Shown here: one piece after another, positions 23,344 through 33,500 of the stretch
Layout of the letters: every line of letters starts with the position of its first letter
Position numbering within the stretch: position 1 is the first letter of the stretch
From: Spongiibacteraceae bacterium
Lineage (GTDB): Bacteria; Pseudomonadota; Gammaproteobacteria; Pseudomonadales; Dasaniaceae
NCBI GenBank assembly: GCA_028280715.1
Contig: JANQLG010000024.1
Span: forward strand, 88,884-152,883
DNA length: 64,000 nt
Direction: 5' to 3'
Made by a program: the position numbers and the translations under genes
The notes under the pieces: generated by a model
What the model was told of the DNA's origin: nothing
The model's input: only the letters and a program-made list of their open reading frames with translations
The model's database searches: none

Positions 23344-25302
23344 TTATGCTCCGGGTTTGGCACACCAGAATGAATACATTGCAGCAAAAGTATCAGGGTA
23401 CTCTTGCTCATAACGATGCCAGCAATCCAAGTCTAAACTCATACTCTGATCAGGAAAAAACTCTTGAAAGCCAGGAAGTCTTTTAACCTCTTTATCAAAC
23501 CCAAGAAAATCCAATTGTAACTCTGCCAAAATATCTTTGATCTCAGGCAGATCATATTGTTTTTCCTGGATATGAAATAGCAAATCTCTGCAGTTACTTG
23601 CGCTATAAAAATCTGACGAATTTGTAAGATCATTTAACTCACCAGTCATCACTCTGGTTCTAACATCGCGAATAGAATGAACATCAGGCGTTAGTTGTTC
23701 TCTTTCGATTACATCACGAATATTATTGATATGCCCTCTAGCCAAACGGCTATACAACGCTATATGCATATATCCACCATCTCTCAACATGGATAATAAA
23801 CGCATCCACGCAGTGACTGGCTCTTTTATGTGATGTAAAACACCAGTACAAACAATAACATCAAAATCGTTTTCAAATTGTTCGACTGAAAGAATATCTG
23901 CCTGAAATAATTCAACATTAGTTAAATTATATTGATTAAGCTTTTGCTGTGTGTACGCCAAGCTTTTTGATGAAAGATCGAAGGCCACTATTCTTGCTTC
24001 TGGAAACGACCTTGCATATTGCACTACTTGCTTACCCGTGCCACAGCCTGCAATTAACAGGTTTAGTCGCGAATTGTGTAACGGTTCTGTTGCAGAAAAA
24101 TCAAATAACACCGCTTCCAAGCGCTCAGCTAAAGAGCGATAAGCCATAGGGCAACAGCGCAACCATCGTGGATAAGGATTCTCCTCATACTGCCTTTGTA
24201 CTTTTTGAGAAACGGTGTCTTCAATACTGCTTTGAGCGATTACTTCACTGGCCAAGAGTTCTCTTTCTTTTTCATCCAGCAATAAATCTCGTATTGGAGT
24301 AAGAGGAGTAGGCCATTGCGGACTATCTGAACCAAGCATTTTTCCTATATTAGGTATATCGCAAGGATTACTATACATAGCAATAATTAACAATGTATAG
24401 GTCACTGTATCAACATCAAAATCATCAACGGATAAATTTTCTGAAACACCGCTGATCAGTTGGTTAATGACATTTTGCTCATCGACATCAATCGCATGTA
24501 CGTACTCATTAAAATAATTTTGTATCGCCAGGGCTACGGCAACTGGAACAAGCAAGTCATCAAGCTGACCGGTATTGACTACATCTGCCAACAATTCTCT
24601 TCTAAGTGCTATCAGCAAGCCTTCAATACCGGGATCACTAACCTGCAAGGTTGTCAAAACACAAAGAAAAAAAGGATCATCTGCAAATTCTTTAGCAGTG
24701 ACATTACTATCTGAAGATTTCAATTGGTATTTAGCTGACAGCTGAATAGAAGCCAATTTCCGAATGGCCTCCGGGTCTTTTTCATCATCAGTAAGGTAAC
24801 GAATAATTTCCGGTTCAAATGCCGGTTTATAATTGAGAGGAGAACAATATTCCATGCAATGATGAAGATTCGGCCGACAAGAGTCCTCAAAAGCATTCAA
24901 TTCCATTAGCCAGATATAAACATCAAGCAGAGCACCAAAATTTTTCAGCCGCGCATAAGTTCTTTCTAATTGACGCAGTACGGTAACGGGGTTGGGATGC
25001 GACTCGACCAGTGGAACCAATATTTTTTCTGCTTCTTCGTATCTAGCCAAATCATTCAAAATGACACCCAAATTATATTGCAATAACAACGCATTAGGTG
25101 CCTGACCAAGAGCCTTTGATAATCTCGTAACAGCATGCTCGCTATTGCCCATGCTATGATCGACCAGGGCTCTCAAATTGATCGCTGTTAGGTCATTAGG
25201 GTGTTTAAATAAGTAGCTATCCAGCATATCTGCCGCCGCTGGATAATCCTGCTGGTTCCACTTATCTTCAGCCAGTTTTATTATATGATTTTCCAACTTC
25301 AC
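23344..25302 (-). CDS. TPR-repeat protein fused to a class I methyltransferase
   Basis: A 652-aa cytoplasmic protein. The N-terminal part (about 1-150) contains TPR-like helical repeats (LRALVDHSMGNSEHAVTRLSKAL, NLGVILNDLARYEEAEKILV). A poorly conserved helical middle covers about 150-360. Then comes a SAM-dependent methyltransferase (about 380-540) with motif I LLIAGCGTGKQVVQYA, the acidic end of beta-2 IVAFDLSS and FDVIVCTGVLHHIKEP. The stretch YEENPYPRWL before the catalytic part is typical of TPR-methyltransferases of marine bacteria, whose targets are mostly unknown. The start is GTG with a GAG-rich leader; no in-frame ATG is closer. Confidence 0.85.
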   Translation of the reverse strand: MKLENHIIKLAEDKWNQQDYPAAADMLDSYLFKHPNDLTAINLRALVDHSMGNSEHAVTRLSKALGQAPNALLLQYNLGVILNDLARYEEAEKILVPLVESHPNPVTVLRQLERTYARLKNFGALLDVYIWLMELNAFEDSCRPNLHHCMEYCSPLNYKPAFEPEIIRYLTDDEKDPEAIRKLASIQLSAKYQLKSSDSNVTAKEFADDPFFLCVLTTLQVSDPGIEGLLIALRRELLADVVNTGQLDDLLVPVAVALAIQNYFNEYVHAIDVDEQNVINQLISGVSENLSVDDFDVDTVTYTLLIIAMYSNPCDIPNIGKMLGSDSPQWPTPLTPIRDLLLDEKERELLASEVIAQSSIEDTVSQKVQRQYEENPYPRWLRCCPMAYRSLAERLEAVLFDFSATEPLHNSRLNLLIAGCGTGKQVVQYARSFPEARIVAFDLSSKSLAYTQQKLNQYNLTNVELFQADILSVEQFENDFDVIVCTGVLHHIKEPVTAWMRLLSMLRDGGYMHIALYSRLARGHINNIRDVIEREQLTPDVHSIRDVRTRVMTGELNDLTNSSDFYSASNCRDLLFHIQEKQYDLPEIKDILAELQLDFLGFDKEVKRLPGFQEFFPDQSMSLDLDCWHRYEQEYPDTFAAMYSFWCAKPGA

Positions 25303-25756
25303 CTCGGCTCTTCATGGTTGGCGTATCAATCAATGCTCAGCTGCTTAAATCCAATAGCTTAATTGTGCTCAAACAATTAGCCAAAATAGCTGAGGCGTTC
25401 AATTGATTAATTGCGCTAACTTACAGCATAAGAACAATAAAATACAGCTACCTATATAGGGGCCAGGATAGGGGCGAGGCTTAATATAAAAAGAGGTAAA
25501 CTACCGATAGTTTGGAAAGAGCATGACCATGAAGACAGCTCTGGAATCTATATAAAATCCATATCCATATATAGAACCTATATAAAAGAACCTATATAAA
25601 GCTCTATGCTTTGTTAGATCCAGATAGCTGATATGATCATACAAAAATGTTTTCTTACCTTTTCTTTATTGTCGATGGATGCGCTATGATCATATAATCG
25701 ACAATCAAACTCTGCCCGTATAAATCGACAATAAAATCTAGAGACTTTGTGCCGTT
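25303..25756. other. Non-coding regulatory stretch with multiple small repeats
   Basis: A divergent intergenic region of 454 bases. AGAACCTATATAAA occurs twice in perfect tandem (25573-25600), with a weaker third copy at 25543-25556. The palindrome TATGATCATA occurs at 25632-25641 and 25685-25694. ATCGACAAT occurs at 25697-25705 and 25724-25732, and inverted (ATTGTCGAT) at 25668-25676. The spacing suggests operators controlling the esterase gene, which starts at 25757. Confidence 0.5.
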
Positions 25757-26716
25757 ATGAATTCAACATCAAGCCCTTCCCAAAAAGTAAAAAAAATCGT
25801 AATCATATTATCGTGTGTGACGATATTAGTGCTCGCATTCATGTTTACCTTTGGCTTTGGCGCATTAGTGGGTCAATACCGACCGCAAGATGCAAGACCC
25901 TTCAATAGTATCGTCATGCGCTTATTCGTAAGTCCACCCTGCAATGAAGATGACACGACATTATGCGGTTACAATGATACTAGCGATAAAACGGCTATAT
26001 CATGCTCGGAATTTTCCAATGCAGAAAATACAGCGATTCTACTCACCTTTGGCCAGTCGAATAGTGGCAACTGGGGTGAAGGTTCGTATCCAGCGTCAAG
26101 TAATGTTGGAAACTTTAATTTCCTTGATGGCCAATGCTATCAGGCAAAAGACCCTCTGCTCGGTTCAGACGGCAATATGGGATCAGTCTGGGGTAGAGTC
26201 GGCGATAAGTTGATTGAATCGGGGCAATACCAGAAAGTACTCGTTGCCCCCTTTGGTATTGGCGGCACCGCAATATCTGAATGGCAACCTGATGGCAGAT
26301 TGCATCCACGCATATCTGCTGCCTTTAATGCACTTACAGAAGCCGGGATTGAGCCTACTCATGTGCTTTGGCACCAAGGGGAATCAGATGCCACCCCAAC
26401 GGCCACCACCACGGCTGACGAATATACTGCTCAGTTTTCTGCTATGGTCGAGTCGATGCGTGAAACAGGAATAAACGCACCCATCTACCCTGCCGTAGCA
26501 ACTATTTGTTTTAATAAAGGCAAAGAAGATATTAGAACCGCGCAAATAGAATTGCCCAATCTCTTACCCAATGTTTTTCCTGGGGCAAACACAGACAACC
26601 TCTCCAGTATTTTTGACCGCAGAGACTTCTGTCATTTCAGTGAACAGGGATTGGATGCACATGCTCAGCTATGGGCAGAGGCATTATTAGAAACTGAAAT
26701 TGCCAGTAATCAGTGA
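25757..26716 (+). CDS. Membrane-anchored SGNH esterase (sialate O-acetylesterase/SASA type)
   Basis: A 319-aa protein with one N-terminal hydrophobic segment (IVIILSCVTILVLAFMFTFG) that anchors it in, or exports it through, the inner membrane. The rest has the SGNH/GDSL hydrolase blocks: Ser101 in LLTFGQSNSGNW (block I), Gly in GIGGTAISEW (block II), WHQGESDA (block III) and the terminal D290-x2-H293 in RRDFCHFSEQG. The GQSN and WHQGESD forms are those of the sialate O-acetylesterase/CE6 group that deacetylates sugars. The true substrate is unknown. Regulatory repeats fill the region just upstream. Confidence 0.83.
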   Translation: MNSTSSPSQKVKKIVIILSCVTILVLAFMFTFGFGALVGQYRPQDARPFNSIVMRLFVSPPCNEDDTTLCGYNDTSDKTAISCSEFSNAENTAILLTFGQSNSGNWGEGSYPASSNVGNFNFLDGQCYQAKDPLLGSDGNMGSVWGRVGDKLIESGQYQKVLVAPFGIGGTAISEWQPDGRLHPRISAAFNALTEAGIEPTHVLWHQGESDATPTATTTADEYTAQFSAMVESMRETGINAPIYPAVATICFNKGKEDIRTAQIELPNLLPNVFPGANTDNLSSIFDRRDFCHFSEQGLDAHAQLWAEALLETEIASNQ

Positions 26717-26754
26717 TAATCTTTTTGGTACTTGTCTCGATAATCAGTGTTTCA

Positions 26755-26792
26755 AGTGATTGCGATTAACTCGTTTATAAATCGCAATCACT
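26755..26792. terminator. Perfect 13-bp hairpin between convergent genes
   Basis: AGTGATTGCGATT (26755-26767) and AATCGCAATCACT (26780-26792) pair perfectly with a 12-base loop, between the esterase (plus) and sulfurtransferase (minus) stop codons. No U-run is present. A bidirectional terminator is the likely role. Confidence 0.6.
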
Positions 26793-26838
26793 GCTTCTCT
26801 CAATAGTCCAATATCCAATAGCTCAACAGTTGCACTGA

Positions 26839-27813
26839 CTATTCCTCACCTTCCATCGGCAAACTTTTGTCATTGGCCCATTCTTCCAAACTGGCATCAT
26901 AAACAGCCACATCGGGATGACCCAACATCTCCAGTGTAAAAGCATCGACCGTGGCGGCAACACCTGCACCACAATAGGTAATGGCCTGTTCAGCATCTAG
27001 GGCATTAATCGCACTAAAATTGGCTGTCATTTCATCACTTGAACGAAATCCTCCGGTCTCAGTATTTATCAATGTACGGGAAGGAACATTAACGCTGCCT
27101 TTAATACGACCATTGCGATCAAAACCAAAACCGGATTTTCCCTCATGCATACGAGGCGAGAGTGCATTAATAGTTACTGACTTGCTATTATCAATAGCCG
27201 CTAACACATCGTCTTTGCTTGCCCACATATCATCACGTGGCTTGGCTTTAAATACTGTTTTTTCGTGCTGTACTAATTGATCACTGACAGGACGCTCCTC
27301 TTCCTGCCACTTGCTGAATCCACCATCCAAAATAGCTAACTTCTCCAAGCCCGCAGCACGTAACACCCACCATGCACGGGTTGCCCACATCACGCCCGAC
27401 TGGCTGTAAAGCACAATATCATGATGGTGAGAAATACCCGCATTCGATAACACTGCCTCAATTTGTTCAACCGAGGGCTTCGCATAATTAAATTCTGACT
27501 CGGGGTCGGATAATTCATCGACTAAATCCAGAAAAATAGCCCCCGATATATGTAACTCCTCAAAATCAGAACGGCCACTCTTGGGCGCTGGCCCCCATTT
27601 AAAGATTGAAAAACCTAAATGCGATGTAACATCGATCAACCTCAAGTTTGGATCGTCTAATTTCTCTTGAAGTTGCTCGGTGCTGATCAACATATCAGTC
27701 TTTACGACTAATTCAGTTTTTGACTGCTGCTTTTCTTCAGCTTGCACTAACGCAGAAGCAGCCAGTAATACACAAGCCATAAAAAATAGTATTTTGCGCG
27801 TGAATGATTTCAT
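26839..27813 (-). CDS. Secreted thiosulfate/3-mercaptopyruvate sulfurtransferase (double rhodanese)
   Basis: A 324-aa protein with a Sec signal peptide (KILFFMACVLLAASALVQAEE). Two rhodanese domains follow. The first (about 40-175) is inactive-type, with DVTSHLGFSIFKWGPAPKSG. The second carries the catalytic Cys281 in AITYCGAGVAATVDAF. Such tandem enzymes transfer sulfur from thiosulfate or 3-mercaptopyruvate to thiophilic acceptors. The loop CGAGVAA has the neutral character of the 3-mercaptopyruvate group and lacks the CRKGVT of thiosulfate enzymes, but the assignment is tentative. Export to the periplasm is unusual for the cytoplasmic SseA-like members. Confidence 0.87.
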   Translation of the reverse strand: MKSFTRKILFFMACVLLAASALVQAEEKQQSKTELVVKTDMLISTEQLQEKLDDPNLRLIDVTSHLGFSIFKWGPAPKSGRSDFEELHISGAIFLDLVDELSDPESEFNYAKPSVEQIEAVLSNAGISHHHDIVLYSQSGVMWATRAWWVLRAAGLEKLAILDGGFSKWQEEERPVSDQLVQHEKTVFKAKPRDDMWASKDDVLAAIDNSKSVTINALSPRMHEGKSGFGFDRNGRIKGSVNVPSRTLINTETGGFRSSDEMTANFSAINALDAEQAITYCGAGVAATVDAFTLEMLGHPDVAVYDASLEEWANDKSLPMEGEE

Positions 27814-27909
27814 ATCTTTTCTCTTTTCTTTATCTCTATTTAGTAGCCTTGCTTGGTAGTTCTGTTTAGTAGCTCTATTTGCGACTAGGAATAGTAAACT
27901 CTTTTGTGT

Positions 27910-28698
27910 TTACAGTTTTTCTATCGGGATACGAAATAACATCGGCCCCAGTTCCCGTGACATATGTTGATCGGCAACACCCTTATCGCCAATATTCAAC
28001 TGCAACTGCCCCATTTCCGGCTCATCAGTATAGGAGCCAAATAATCGATCCCACCAAGGGACTGAAAAACCGTAGTTGGAATCACACTCACTACGAATGG
28101 TTGAGTGATGAATGCGATGCATATCCGGCGTCACCAACACTGCTCGTATCCACTTATCCAGCTTTGGTGCAATATAAATGTTACTGTGGTTAAAGGTAGC
28201 GCAAAGATTTAATACTAATTCAAAAATTAACACGGCCTCAGGTGGCGCCCCCAACAGCAGCACTATAACGATTTTCAATAACATTGATAGCACCGCTTCC
28301 ACCGGGTGAAAACGTGCGCCAGAACTGACATCTAACTCCTGATCAGCATGATGCACACGATGAAAACGCCACAGAAAAGGTACTACATGAAACAATCGGT
28401 GCTGCCAATAAATTAAAATATCCAGAAGCACAACGGCAAAAACTATGCTGAATACCGCAGGCAATTCAACATGATTTAGCAATCCATACTGATTCTGACC
28501 TGCCCACACAGCGGTTGCATAGGCCCCACCGGCAAATAAAAGGCGTAACAGCAATGCATTACCAATCAATAAAATCAAATTAGCCGGCCATCGCTTAATC
28601 CGTGAAAGAACCTGTTTTCTTCGGGGCGCGATAAACTCCCAAAAGGCCATCACTATAAAAAGCGAAATAAAAGCGGATGCACGGACAATATCTTCCAT
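27910..28698 (-). CDS. Sterol desaturase/fatty acid hydroxylase-family membrane protein
   Basis: A 262-aa integral membrane di-iron oxygenase of the fatty acid hydroxylase superfamily. The eight-histidine signature is complete: HRLFH (about 100-104), HRVHH (about 113-117), FNHSN (about 170) and HRIHHS (about 194-199), set among four or five transmembrane helices. The family includes sterol C-4/C-5 enzymes, carotenoid hydroxylases and ornithine-lipid hydroxylases. Bacterial single-domain members are mostly uncharacterised, so the lipid substrate is open. It is 96 bases upstream of the sulfurtransferase gene on the same strand. Confidence 0.88.
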   Translation of the reverse strand: MEDIVRASAFISLFIVMAFWEFIAPRRKQVLSRIKRWPANLILLIGNALLLRLLFAGGAYATAVWAGQNQYGLLNHVELPAVFSIVFAVVLLDILIYWQHRLFHVVPFLWRFHRVHHADQELDVSSGARFHPVEAVLSMLLKIVIVLLLGAPPEAVLIFELVLNLCATFNHSNIYIAPKLDKWIRAVLVTPDMHRIHHSTIRSECDSNYGFSVPWWDRLFGSYTDEPEMGQLQLNIGDKGVADQHMSRELGPMLFRIPIEKL

Positions 28699-28747
28699 TC
28701 AATTATCTCTATTGGCTATTTCTAGTAGCGATCTCCAACAGTTTTCT

Positions 28748-29128
28748 CTAATCGCTTTTATCTTTAAATAATGCATTACTGCTGGCATAAACATATAAGC
28801 CGAACGCCAAAATAATAAATAGTAAACTACCTACCGGTTCCCAGGCGCCACCTAATATTTCCCGGTAACGTTGTGTGTAAAATATGGCAAAAAACACATG
28901 GGCGGAAAATAAAAAGAACAACCAGAACAGGATACTCTTAGCCCACACATAGCCTTTAAAACCATAGTAAGCGAGATTACCGAAGATGATCGTCACAACC
29001 AGATAAATGGTCGGCATAATATAGTGCTTACCAATCACAAAGGACTCTAAAACTATCAAGAAAAAGATTAATGCAATCAGACCAGCCACTACTTCAAGGC
29101 AGTGCTGTTTTGTTAGATATGTTTTCAT
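28748..29128 (-). CDS. Small inner-membrane protein, four TM helices
   Basis: An unrecognised membrane protein of about 126 aa. Four hydrophobic helices are evident: VVAGLIALIFFLIVLESFVI, IMPTIYLVVTIIFGNLAYYG, SILFWLFFLFSAHVFFAIFY and GSLLFIILAFGLYVYASS. Short basic loops contain KGYVWAK and TQRYRE. It precedes the fatty acid hydroxylase-family gene by 49 bases, suggesting cotranscription and perhaps a lipid-related role (inference). The ATG at 29128 is preferred to the GTG three codons upstream. Confidence 0.65.
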   Translation of the reverse strand: MKTYLTKQHCLEVVAGLIALIFFLIVLESFVIGKHYIMPTIYLVVTIIFGNLAYYGFKGYVWAKSILFWLFFLFSAHVFFAIFYTQRYREILGGAWEPVGSLLFIILAFGLYVYASSNALFKDKSD

Positions 29129-29505
29129 CGGCACCACTCATAAGGGTTTTACTAATTATAAGTCCCCGCCACTGCACTCTCTTTAATCATATTGGCAAAT
29201 AGGGGGAAACAAAGAATAAGGTTGTAGTAGATAGAAATCCATTCAATCACCAGGTTATTTAGTTCAATAAATATTAAAAAACATTAACCTTATTCATTCC
29301 TCTTCAAAGAATACTGCGTATCGCAACCATCAACCACTTATTAAAATCGTCAGAAATCTACTATGGTCTCTCCAGCGTAAATGCACCCATAGAAGCCAGC
29401 ATGGAAGCTCTGTGAACCAAATTTAACTGACACGTATCCAACTAATGAGTATCCTACGCGATTTACTGTCTATTATTCTCTCGCATCGACCAAATTAGGA
29501 CATTT
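29129..29505. other. Divergent intergenic region before the RND operon
   Basis: About 375 A/T-rich bases with no supported gene. It separates the minus-strand lipid-enzyme cluster from the plus-strand efflux operon and should hold promoters for both. No strong operator or terminator stands out, and no regulator gene lies beside the pump. Confidence 0.5.
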
Positions 29506-30579
29506 ATGGGCCAGCGCATTACCCCCCTGTTGATTGGAGCAGTCTTCTTTACAGGGTTATTGATCTATCTGTTAATTCCTGAGGCGGAACAAACACGCCC
29601 AAGGTTCTCTATGGAAACGCCTGTACGCCTCCATGAAGTCACCTTCGGTGAATTTCCTGTGGTGGTAGAGGCATTGGGGACTGCCAGCGCCAATGAGTCC
29701 ATCGTGATCACCGCACTAGAAACAGAAACCGTTGCCAACATTCATTTTGACGATGGCAATACCGTTAAAAAAGATCAACTGTTGGTGGCGCTTCATAACC
29801 GTGAAGAGCAGGCCAGAGTGATTGAATTAGAGGTCAATCTCAAGGATGCGCAACGCCAGTTAAAGCGATATGTGAATCTCGCCAGAGAAAACGCCACCTC
29901 CCAGCAGCTGCTTGACGAACAACAAGCCCGCGTCAATGCACTGGAAGCTCAACTTGAAGTTGCCCAGACTCAATTGGAAGAACTGGAAATAAGAGCACCC
30001 TTTGCCGGCCAGCTGGGCATTCGTCAGGTCAGTGTAGGATCGCTGGTTCGCCCTGGTGACGAAATTACCACGCTGGATGATTTACACCAGATAAAGCTGG
30101 ATTTTAGTATCGCCGAACGCCACTTACCTTCAGTGTCGCTGGACCAAACGGTGGAAGCCCACTCCGTTGCCTACCCTGGAGAAGCGTTCACAGGAAAGAT
30201 TGGCAGCATCGGATCACGTGTCGACCCAATCACGCGTGCTATCCAGGTTAGAGCATTAATCGCCAACCCTGATTTCAAATTACGCCCTGGTATGCTGCTA
30301 CAAATCAGCGTACAAAAGGACCTGCTTAATTCGCTGGTTATTCCTGAGCAGGCGCTGATTCCGATTGAAGATAAACAGTTTGTTTTTGTCGTAGAAGACA
30401 ATACTGCCATACTCACTGAAGTACAGATTGGTCTTCGCAAGCCAGGGCTTGTTCAAATCAATGACGGGCTGTCCGAGCATCAACAAATCGTTGTAGAAGG
30501 AACCATGCGGCTTAGAGATGGCTCCAAGGTCAAACCATTAGGCAAAACACCTGAAGACTCGTCGAGCAAGGAATCATAG
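29506..30579 (+). CDS. RND efflux membrane fusion protein
   Basis: A 357-aa periplasmic adaptor (HlyD/AcrA family) joining the inner-membrane RND pump to an outer-membrane channel. One N-terminal anchor (LLIGAVFFTGLLIYLLIP) is followed by the first lipoyl half (VANIHFDDGNTVKKDQLLV), an alpha-helical hairpin (about 85-150, EQARVIELEVNLKDAQRQL and onward), the second lipoyl half (IRAPFAGQLGIRQVSVGSLV) and beta-barrel and membrane-proximal domains (PGMLLQISV, VIPEQALIPI). The hairpin is short, as in MexH/AcrA-like adaptors of this group. Its stop is 3 bases before the pump start. Confidence 0.93.
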   Translation: MGQRITPLLIGAVFFTGLLIYLLIPEAEQTRPRFSMETPVRLHEVTFGEFPVVVEALGTASANESIVITALETETVANIHFDDGNTVKKDQLLVALHNREEQARVIELEVNLKDAQRQLKRYVNLARENATSQQLLDEQQARVNALEAQLEVAQTQLEELEIRAPFAGQLGIRQVSVGSLVRPGDEITTLDDLHQIKLDFSIAERHLPSVSLDQTVEAHSVAYPGEAFTGKIGSIGSRVDPITRAIQVRALIANPDFKLRPGMLLQISVQKDLLNSLVIPEQALIPIEDKQFVFVVEDNTAILTEVQIGLRKPGLVQINDGLSEHQQIVVEGTMRLRDGSKVKPLGKTPEDSSSKES

Positions 30580-30582
30580 GTC

Positions 30583-33500
30583 ATGTTGCTCTCTGATATT
30601 TCTGTTAAACGTCCGGTCTTTGCCACAGTCGTCAACTTGCTGTTAGTGGTATTCGGGATAGTCGCATATTCATCACTGGCATTGCGTGAATATCCCGATA
30701 TTGATCCACCGCTCGTTTCAATCAGCACCACCTATCCCGGTGCCTCGGCCAACATTATTGAAACCCGAATCACCCAACCTATTGAAGATCGAATCAGCGG
30801 TATTGAAGGCGTAAAAAACATTACCTCCACCAGCCGTAACGGCCGCTCAAGTATCACCATCGAATTTAATCTTGATCGCGATATTGATGCAGCGTCAAAT
30901 GACGTCAGAGAGCGTGTAAACCGCGTATTTAATTCTCTCCCCGAACAGGCCAATCCACCGCAAGTTTCGAAATCCAATTCCGACGAACGCCCGATTATCT
31001 GGTACAACCTGCGCAGCGATAATATGTCATTAATGGAGCTGACAGATTACGCCGACCGCTTCATTGTCGACCGCTTATCAGTGGTGGATGGCGTGGCGCG
31101 CGTCAACATTTCAGGTGAACGCACCTACGCTATGAAAGTATGGCTGGATCGCAACGCTATGGCAGCAAGAGGTGTCACCGTCAGCGATGTGGAGCGTGTG
31201 ATCCGCTCGGAAAATGTCGAGCTACCCGCCGGACAAGTGGAATCCGAACAACGTGATTTTGATGTTCGCGTCTCGCGAAGCTATCTCACCCCCGAAGACT
31301 TTGCAGAGCTGGCCATTAAAATGGGTGACGATGGCTATCTAGTCAGACTGCGCGAAGTAGCTAAGGTAGAACTCACCGCAGAGGATGATGAAACCGTATT
31401 TAGAGGCGACGGCATTAATATGATCGGCCTCGGTATTGTTAAGCAGTCCAAAGCCAATACCCTTGAAGTCGCAGAGGGTATTGTCAAAGTTGTTGAACAA
31501 CTCGAACAGAACTTACCAGATAACATTACCATTGTTCCCAGCTACGATTCATCGGTATTTATCGCCGATTCTATTAACGAAGTGTATAACACACTGGCCA
31601 TTGCCATGACGTTGGTGGTCATTGTCATTTATGCATTCCTGGGCAACATTAGGGCGACTATCATCCCTGCCGTGACTGTTCCGGTTTCATTGATCTCAGC
31701 TTTTATCGTTATGTATAGCTTGGGATTTTCCATCAACCTGCTAACGCTATTGGCATTGGTTTTGGCCATTGGTCTGGTGGTCGATGATGCTATCGTAGTA
31801 CTGGAAAATATCTATCGCCGCGTTGAAATGGGCGAACCATCGCTATTAGCCGCCTATCGTGGTGCTGGGGAGGTTGGCTTTGCCGTTGTCGCAACGACCC
31901 TGGTATTAATTTCTGTATTCGTCCCGCTTGTGTTTTTGCAGGGCAATATTGGCCGACTGTTTACCGAGTTTGCGTTGGCGATTGCCGCAGCAGTGGCTTT
32001 TTCCAGCGTATCTGCGCTGACGCTGTCACCCATGTTGTGCTCTAAATTGTTAAAGAAAAGAGAACGCAGCAGTGGTTTTGGCAACTGGATCGACAACAAA
32101 TTTCATCAAATTGAAAAGGGCTATTTCAATACTCTGGCTACCACACTTCATCAGCCAAAGCTCACCGCAATACTATTAATCGGAGCAATAAGCGCCTCCT
32201 ATTTATTAACAACACGTATTCCCGGTGAGTATGTACCCAAGGAAGACCGCGGCAGTTTTTTTGTGATTATGAATGCAGCTGAAGGCGCCAGTTTTGAAAG
32301 CAATAGGGACAACATATTAAAGGCGGAAAAAATTCTGATGGAGTACCGCGAAAGCGGAGAGTTAAGCCGAATGATTGTACGTTCGCCCGGATTTCGCGGT
32401 GGTGCTGGTCTCATCATAGCGGGAGCGGAGGATTGGGAAAACCGCAAGCGAGATACCTTTGAATTATTGAATGAGCTGAATCAACGTCTCGGCGAAATTC
32501 CCGATGTTCGCTTTTTTGCCATTATGCCCAGCGGCATTAGTGTCGGCGGACGACAACCAGTACAGTTTGTTTTACAAGGCAACACCTATGAAGAACTGAT
32601 CGAATGGCGCGATATAGTGCTGGCAAAGGCAGCTGAAAATTCTGGTCTGCAAAGAGTGGATTCCGATTACAAAGAGACACTGCCCGAAATTTTGGTTCAA
32701 ATTGATCGCAACCGAGCTGCAGATCTCGGCGTATCGATAACAGATATCGGCCGCACACTGGAAACCATGCTGGGAGAACGACGTGTCACCACTTTCCAGG
32801 ATCGAGGACAAGAGTACGACATAATGATGGAGGGTTGGGAAGAAGATTATCGCAGTCCACAAAGTATTGAGAACATCTACGTCCGCAGCCAACGCACAGG
32901 CGAACTGATACCACTTGATAACTTACTCAGCTTTGAAGAACGCGCCTCTTCATCGCGCTTAAATCGCTACAACCGCATGCGCAGTATTACAATCACTGCC
33001 AACCTGGCTGACGGATATACCTTGGGCGAAGCACTTGAGTATTTGGAGAATGTCGTCAAAACCGAATTGCCTGATACTGTGCAAATCGACTACAAGGGCG
33101 AGTCTCAACTCTATCAGGAATCCGGTAATTCGATCATTTTCGTTTTCATATTGGCATTGGCAATTGCCTACCTGGTACTGGCAGCACAATTTGAAAACTG
33201 GATTCACCCTTTTGTGATTATGCTCACTGTACCGCTGGCTTTGGTCGGTGCCTTTATCGGTTTATATCTTGCCGATATGAGCCTCAACATCTACAGCCAG
33301 ATCGGGCTAGTCATGCTGATTGGTTTGGCGGCCAAAAATGGTATCTTAATCGTAGAATTTACCAATCAATTAAGGGATAGCGGTGAAGATTTTGAAACCG
33401 CACTGAGACATGCAGCGATGATGCGCCTGCGTCCAATCGTTATGACTGGCTTCACCACGGTATTTAGTGCCCTTCCCTTGGTATTGGCCTCTGGCCCTGG

